From: Synechococcus sp. BO 8801
GTDB lineage: Bacteria > Cyanobacteriota > Cyanobacteriia > PCC-6307 > Cyanobiaceae
Assembly: GCF_002252675.1 (NCBI RefSeq)
Contig: NZ_NQKY01000024.1
Location: forward strand, 1 to 42,404
Direction of reading: 5' to 3'
DNA length: 42,404 nucleotides
Shown here piece after piece: positions 40,134 through 42,404 of this stretch. Position 1 is the first letter of the stretch, and each line of letters begins with the position of its first letter. The position numbers and the translations under genes are program-made. The notes under the pieces were generated by a model. That model made no database searches, was not told the DNA's origin, and was given only the letters and a program-made list of their open reading frames with translations.

Positions 40134-41672
40134 ATGCCCCGCCGCCCGGCCCCCACGATCCGTCCCCTCGCTCCGAGAGCCCCCCGGCGCCGTCCCGATG
40201 CCCCCTCCGGCGCCGATCTCTCCCGGCGCCTGGCGGCGGTGCGGCTCGGCCAGGGAACCACCGCCAGCGCCCATCCGCTCACCGACCACGCGGCCAACGC
40301 CGCCCTGGAGAGCTACGACCGTGGCGTCAAGGACGCCTTCGACCGGATCGTGCCCGTGCTCAAGCGGCTCTCCGCCCTCCAGCACGAGGATGACTTCGTC
40401 GAGCGGGCCCAGGCCCTGGCCCAGGCGGAGCTGGGCTTCAGCCTGCCCCTGCCGATCCTGGAGAAGGCCTGGGTCAGCCAGCTCGACATGCGCAGCCTGT
40501 TCGCCTGGTGCGTCTTCGAGACCTACGAACAGACCAGCGACGGCTTCTTCCGCGACGATCCGCTGCACGGCCAGCCCGGCAGCGCCGCCGCCGAGGACTT
40601 CGACGCCTTCCTGCTCTCCTGCGGCTTCCACCTGCTGGATGTGACCCCCTGCGCCGATGGTCGCCTGGCCCATGCCATCGCCTTCGCCCTGCGGCTGCCC
40701 TTCAGCTCGGTGCGGCGCCGTCCCCATGCCGGGGCCCTGTTCGATGTGGAGAACACGGTCAACCGCTGGGTCAAGACCGAGCACCGCCGCTACCGGGAGG
40801 GCATCCCCAACCCCGCCCACGACGACACCCGTTACCTGAAGGTGGTGCTCTACCACTTCAGTTCCCTCGACCCGACCCACGAGGGCTGTGCCGCCCACGG
40901 CAGTGACGACGCCCTGGCGGCCAGCTGCGGACGCCAGCGGCTGATGGACTTCCAGCAGGCTGTGGAGAACAGCTTCTGCTGCGGCGCCTCCGTCGACCTG
41001 CTGCTGCTGGGCATCGACACCGACACCGACGCCATCCGGGTGCACGTGCCGGGCATGGACGGCAGCACCCGCCTGGATCAGTGGCTCGATGCCGCCACCG
41101 TGTATGAGGCCACGCGCCACCTGCACCCCGAAGAGGCCCGTCGCCGGATCGCCGAGCTGGCGGAAGCCGCTGCGGCCAGCACGCCGGATCCCGGCATGGT
41201 GCGCCTGATCGCCCGGCTGCTGGAGCACAACATCTCCCAGATCGACTACGTGCGCCAGTACCACGACGGCCACTACGCCGATGCGGGCCATGCCGAGCGG
41301 TTCATCGGTGTGGGCATCGGCTTCAAGGAGATCCACCTGCGCAACCTCACCTACTTCGCCTACATGGACACGGTCGAGGAGGGCGCCCCCGACATGGACG
41401 TGGGGGTGAAGATCTTCAAGGGCCTCAATGTCTCCCGGGGCCTGCCGGTGCCCGTGGTGGTGCGCTTCGACTACAACGGCAAGGTGCCCGGCGCCCGGGA
41501 GCGGGCCGTGCGCCATGCCCAGCGGGTGCAGGAGGCGATCGAGAACCGTTATCCCGACCTCTTCGCCCAGGGCCTGCTCCATGCCCTGCTGACCGTGCGT
41601 GACCAGGAGCGCCACACGCCCGCCGAAGCGGTAGGTTCCACCATCAGCCTCACCACCGCAGGAGGGCACTGA
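40134..41672 (+). CDS. csoSCA: Carboxysomal carbonic anhydrase CsoSCA (CsoS3)
   Basis: Epsilon/beta-type carbonic anhydrase inside the carboxysome shell, which converts bicarbonate to CO2 next to RubisCO. The 512-aa product has a basic, Pro/Arg-rich N-terminus of about 45 residues, likely the RubisCO/shell-binding part. The catalytic domain has LLSCGFHLLDVTPCADGRLA (zinc Cys), DPTHEGCAAHGSDDALAASC (His and Cys ligands) and a pseudo-repeat C-terminal domain with EHNISQIDYVRQYHDGHYA. The start is seven bases after csoS2, and csoS4A begins two bases after its stop. Confidence 0.95.
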   Translation: MPRRPAPTIRPLAPRAPRRRPDAPSGADLSRRLAAVRLGQGTTASAHPLTDHAANAALESYDRGVKDAFDRIVPVLKRLSALQHEDDFVERAQALAQAELGFSLPLPILEKAWVSQLDMRSLFAWCVFETYEQTSDGFFRDDPLHGQPGSAAAEDFDAFLLSCGFHLLDVTPCADGRLAHAIAFALRLPFSSVRRRPHAGALFDVENTVNRWVKTEHRRYREGIPNPAHDDTRYLKVVLYHFSSLDPTHEGCAAHGSDDALAASCGRQRLMDFQQAVENSFCCGASVDLLLLGIDTDTDAIRVHVPGMDGSTRLDQWLDAATVYEATRHLHPEEARRRIAELAEAAAASTPDPGMVRLIARLLEHNISQIDYVRQYHDGHYADAGHAERFIGVGIGFKEIHLRNLTYFAYMDTVEEGAPDMDVGVKIFKGLNVSRGLPVPVVVRFDYNGKVPGARERAVRHAQRVQEAIENRYPDLFAQGLLHALLTVRDQERHTPAEAVGSTISLTTAGGH

Positions 41673-41674
41673 CC

Positions 41675-41989
41675 ATGTTGATCTGCAAGGTGGTCAAACC
41701 CCTGGTCTCCACCAACCGCATCCCCGATTTCGAGCACAAGCACCTGCAGGTGGTGCAGGACGGCAGCACCCAGAAGGTGGCTGTGGACGCGGTGGGCTGC
41801 ATCCCGGGCGACTGGGTGATCTGCGTCGGCAGCTCCGCCGCCCGGGAGGCGGCGGGCAGCAAGTCCTATCCCAGCGACCTCACGATCGTGGGGATCATCG
41901 ACCACTGGGATCCCGACGCCGGCAAGGCCACCCCGCCAGCGAGCGGCACCCCCACCGGCGGACCGGCACCCCAGGGAGGAAAGGCCTGA
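41675..41989 (+). CDS. csoS4A: Carboxysome vertex protein CsoS4A (BMV pentamer)
   Basis: Pentameric protein that caps the icosahedral vertices of the shell. The 104-aa product has LICKVVKPLVSTNRIPDFEH, VDAVGCIPGDWVICVGSSAA and SDLTIVGIIDHWD, as in the CcmL/EutN family. After the core there is a Pro/Gly/Ala-rich tail of about 20 residues, which makes it longer than CsoS4B. A strong GGAGGG site lies before the start. The stop overlaps the ATG of csoS4B by one base. Confidence 0.96.
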   Translation: MLICKVVKPLVSTNRIPDFEHKHLQVVQDGSTQKVAVDAVGCIPGDWVICVGSSAAREAAGSKSYPSDLTIVGIIDHWDPDAGKATPPASGTPTGGPAPQGGKA

Positions 41990-42240
41990 TGGAGATCATG
42001 CAGGTCACCGGCTCCCTGGTCTGCACCCAGCGGGTGCCAGGCCTCGAGCACTGGAACCTGCGGGTGCTGCGCAGCCCCAAGGGCAAGCTCAGCGTCGCCG
42101 TCGATCCGGTCGGGGCCTCCCCCGGCAACTGGGTCTTCACCGCCAGCGGTTCGGCCGCCCGCTTCGCCTGCGGCAACCCCGAAACGCACACCGATCTCAC
42201 CATCGGCGGCATCATCGACTTCTGGGAGCCGGACGGGTAG
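41989..42240 (+). CDS. csoS4B: Carboxysome vertex protein CsoS4B (BMV pentamer)
   Basis: Second pentameric vertex protein. The 83-aa product has MEIMQVTGSLVCTQRVPGLE, AVDPVGASPGNWVFTASGSA and ETHTDLTIGGIIDFWEPDG, the standard family pattern without a tail. Its start overlaps csoS4A by one base (TGATG), and a GGGAGG site lies within the end of csoS4A, so the two are translationally coupled. Confidence 0.96.
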   Translation: MEIMQVTGSLVCTQRVPGLEHWNLRVLRSPKGKLSVAVDPVGASPGNWVFTASGSAARFACGNPETHTDLTIGGIIDFWEPDG

Positions 42241-42290
42241 GCGCCCCTCCCATCGCCTCCACGACCGTTCCCCCTCCCCCCGTCCGTCCC

Positions 42291-42404
42291 ATGGCCAGCC
42301 GCACCCCCCGCTCCGGTCCCGACGCCACCCCCACGCCGCCCCCGGCCCCCCCACCGGCGGCACCGTCGGCCGCTCCAGCAGCGGCAGCCGGGGCGGCGGC
42401 CGCT
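42291..42404 (+). CDS. Start of a low-complexity protein, possibly CsoS1E (runs off right edge)
   Basis: The last 114 bases are open in one frame from an ATG and encode a basic start followed by Pro/Ala-rich sequence (TPRSGPDATPTPPPAP, SAAPAAAAGAAAA). It is 50 bases after csoS4B on the same strand. In several Cyanobium/Synechococcus genomes this position holds csoS1E, a shell protein with a long disordered N-terminus before its BMC domain. A BMC domain would need to appear further right. No clear ribosome binding site is visible. Confidence 0.45.
   Translation, partial: MASRTPRSGPDATPTPPPAPPPAAPSAAPAAAAGAAAA

Noticed and set aside
37733..40297. Long open frame antisense to csoS2
   Set aside because: It is Gly/Ala/Val-rich low-complexity sequence, a result of GC-rich repetitive codons on the other strand. 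csoS2 itself is clearly the real gene.

Overview
This GC-rich window, densely packed with genes, comes from an alpha-cyanobacterium. The best fit is the Cyanobium / high-GC Synechococcus group. It carries a cso-type (alpha) carboxysome operon with Form IA RubisCO, photosystem I gene psaM, both the light-dependent (por) and light-independent (chlL/B/N) protochlorophyllide reductases, the cyanobacterial alkane pair ado/aar, and a ferrochelatase with a chlorophyll-binding tail. The taxon assignment is inferred from gene content and base composition, not from a marker-gene comparison.

Left part (1-12.4 kb): the 5' end of a recombinase-like gene leads leftward out of the window. Rightward follow hemH, an M23 peptidase, ilvB with an unusual zinc-ribbon tail, an SNase-like exported protein, a small membrane protein and ppsA. 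A roughly 350-base gap with a tandem 20-bp repeat separates these from an FAD-dependent oxidoreductase. A leftward set follows: an S1-domain protein, a Tab2-like protein and a PgeF/laccase-domain protein.

Middle (12.4-25.6 kb): a creatininase-family gene precedes ado, aar, accA, an SDR and folE, all rightward and tightly spaced, which links alkane/fatty-acid metabolism to pteridine synthesis. Then come an exported protein and trpF (leftward), an M50 protease, a lipoate-ligase-family protein, a CRR6-like NDH-1 assembly factor, psaM, por, two overlapping unknown genes and an MntP-type manganese exporter.

Dark chlorophyll operon (25.6-30.2 kb, leftward): an unknown 169-aa protein, chlN, chlB and chlL. 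Palindromic sequence covers both possible chlN starts. Next to it, divergently, is a diguanylate cyclase with an ODP-type diiron beta-lactamase-fold domain, a candidate oxygen or redox sensor.

CO2-concentrating region (32.2-42.4 kb): csoS1D, rdgB (opposite strand), sbtA, sbtB, csoS1, cbbL, cbbS, csoS2, csoSCA, csoS4A, csoS4B and the start of a low-complexity protein that may be CsoS1E. It combines bicarbonate uptake, its PII-like regulator, RubisCO, the shell, the scaffold and carbonic anhydrase. The upstream regions of sbtA and csoS1 share an exact 15-bp motif. A LysR-type dyad lies before csoS1. Strong stem-loops lie in the cbbL-cbbS and cbbS-csoS2 gaps.
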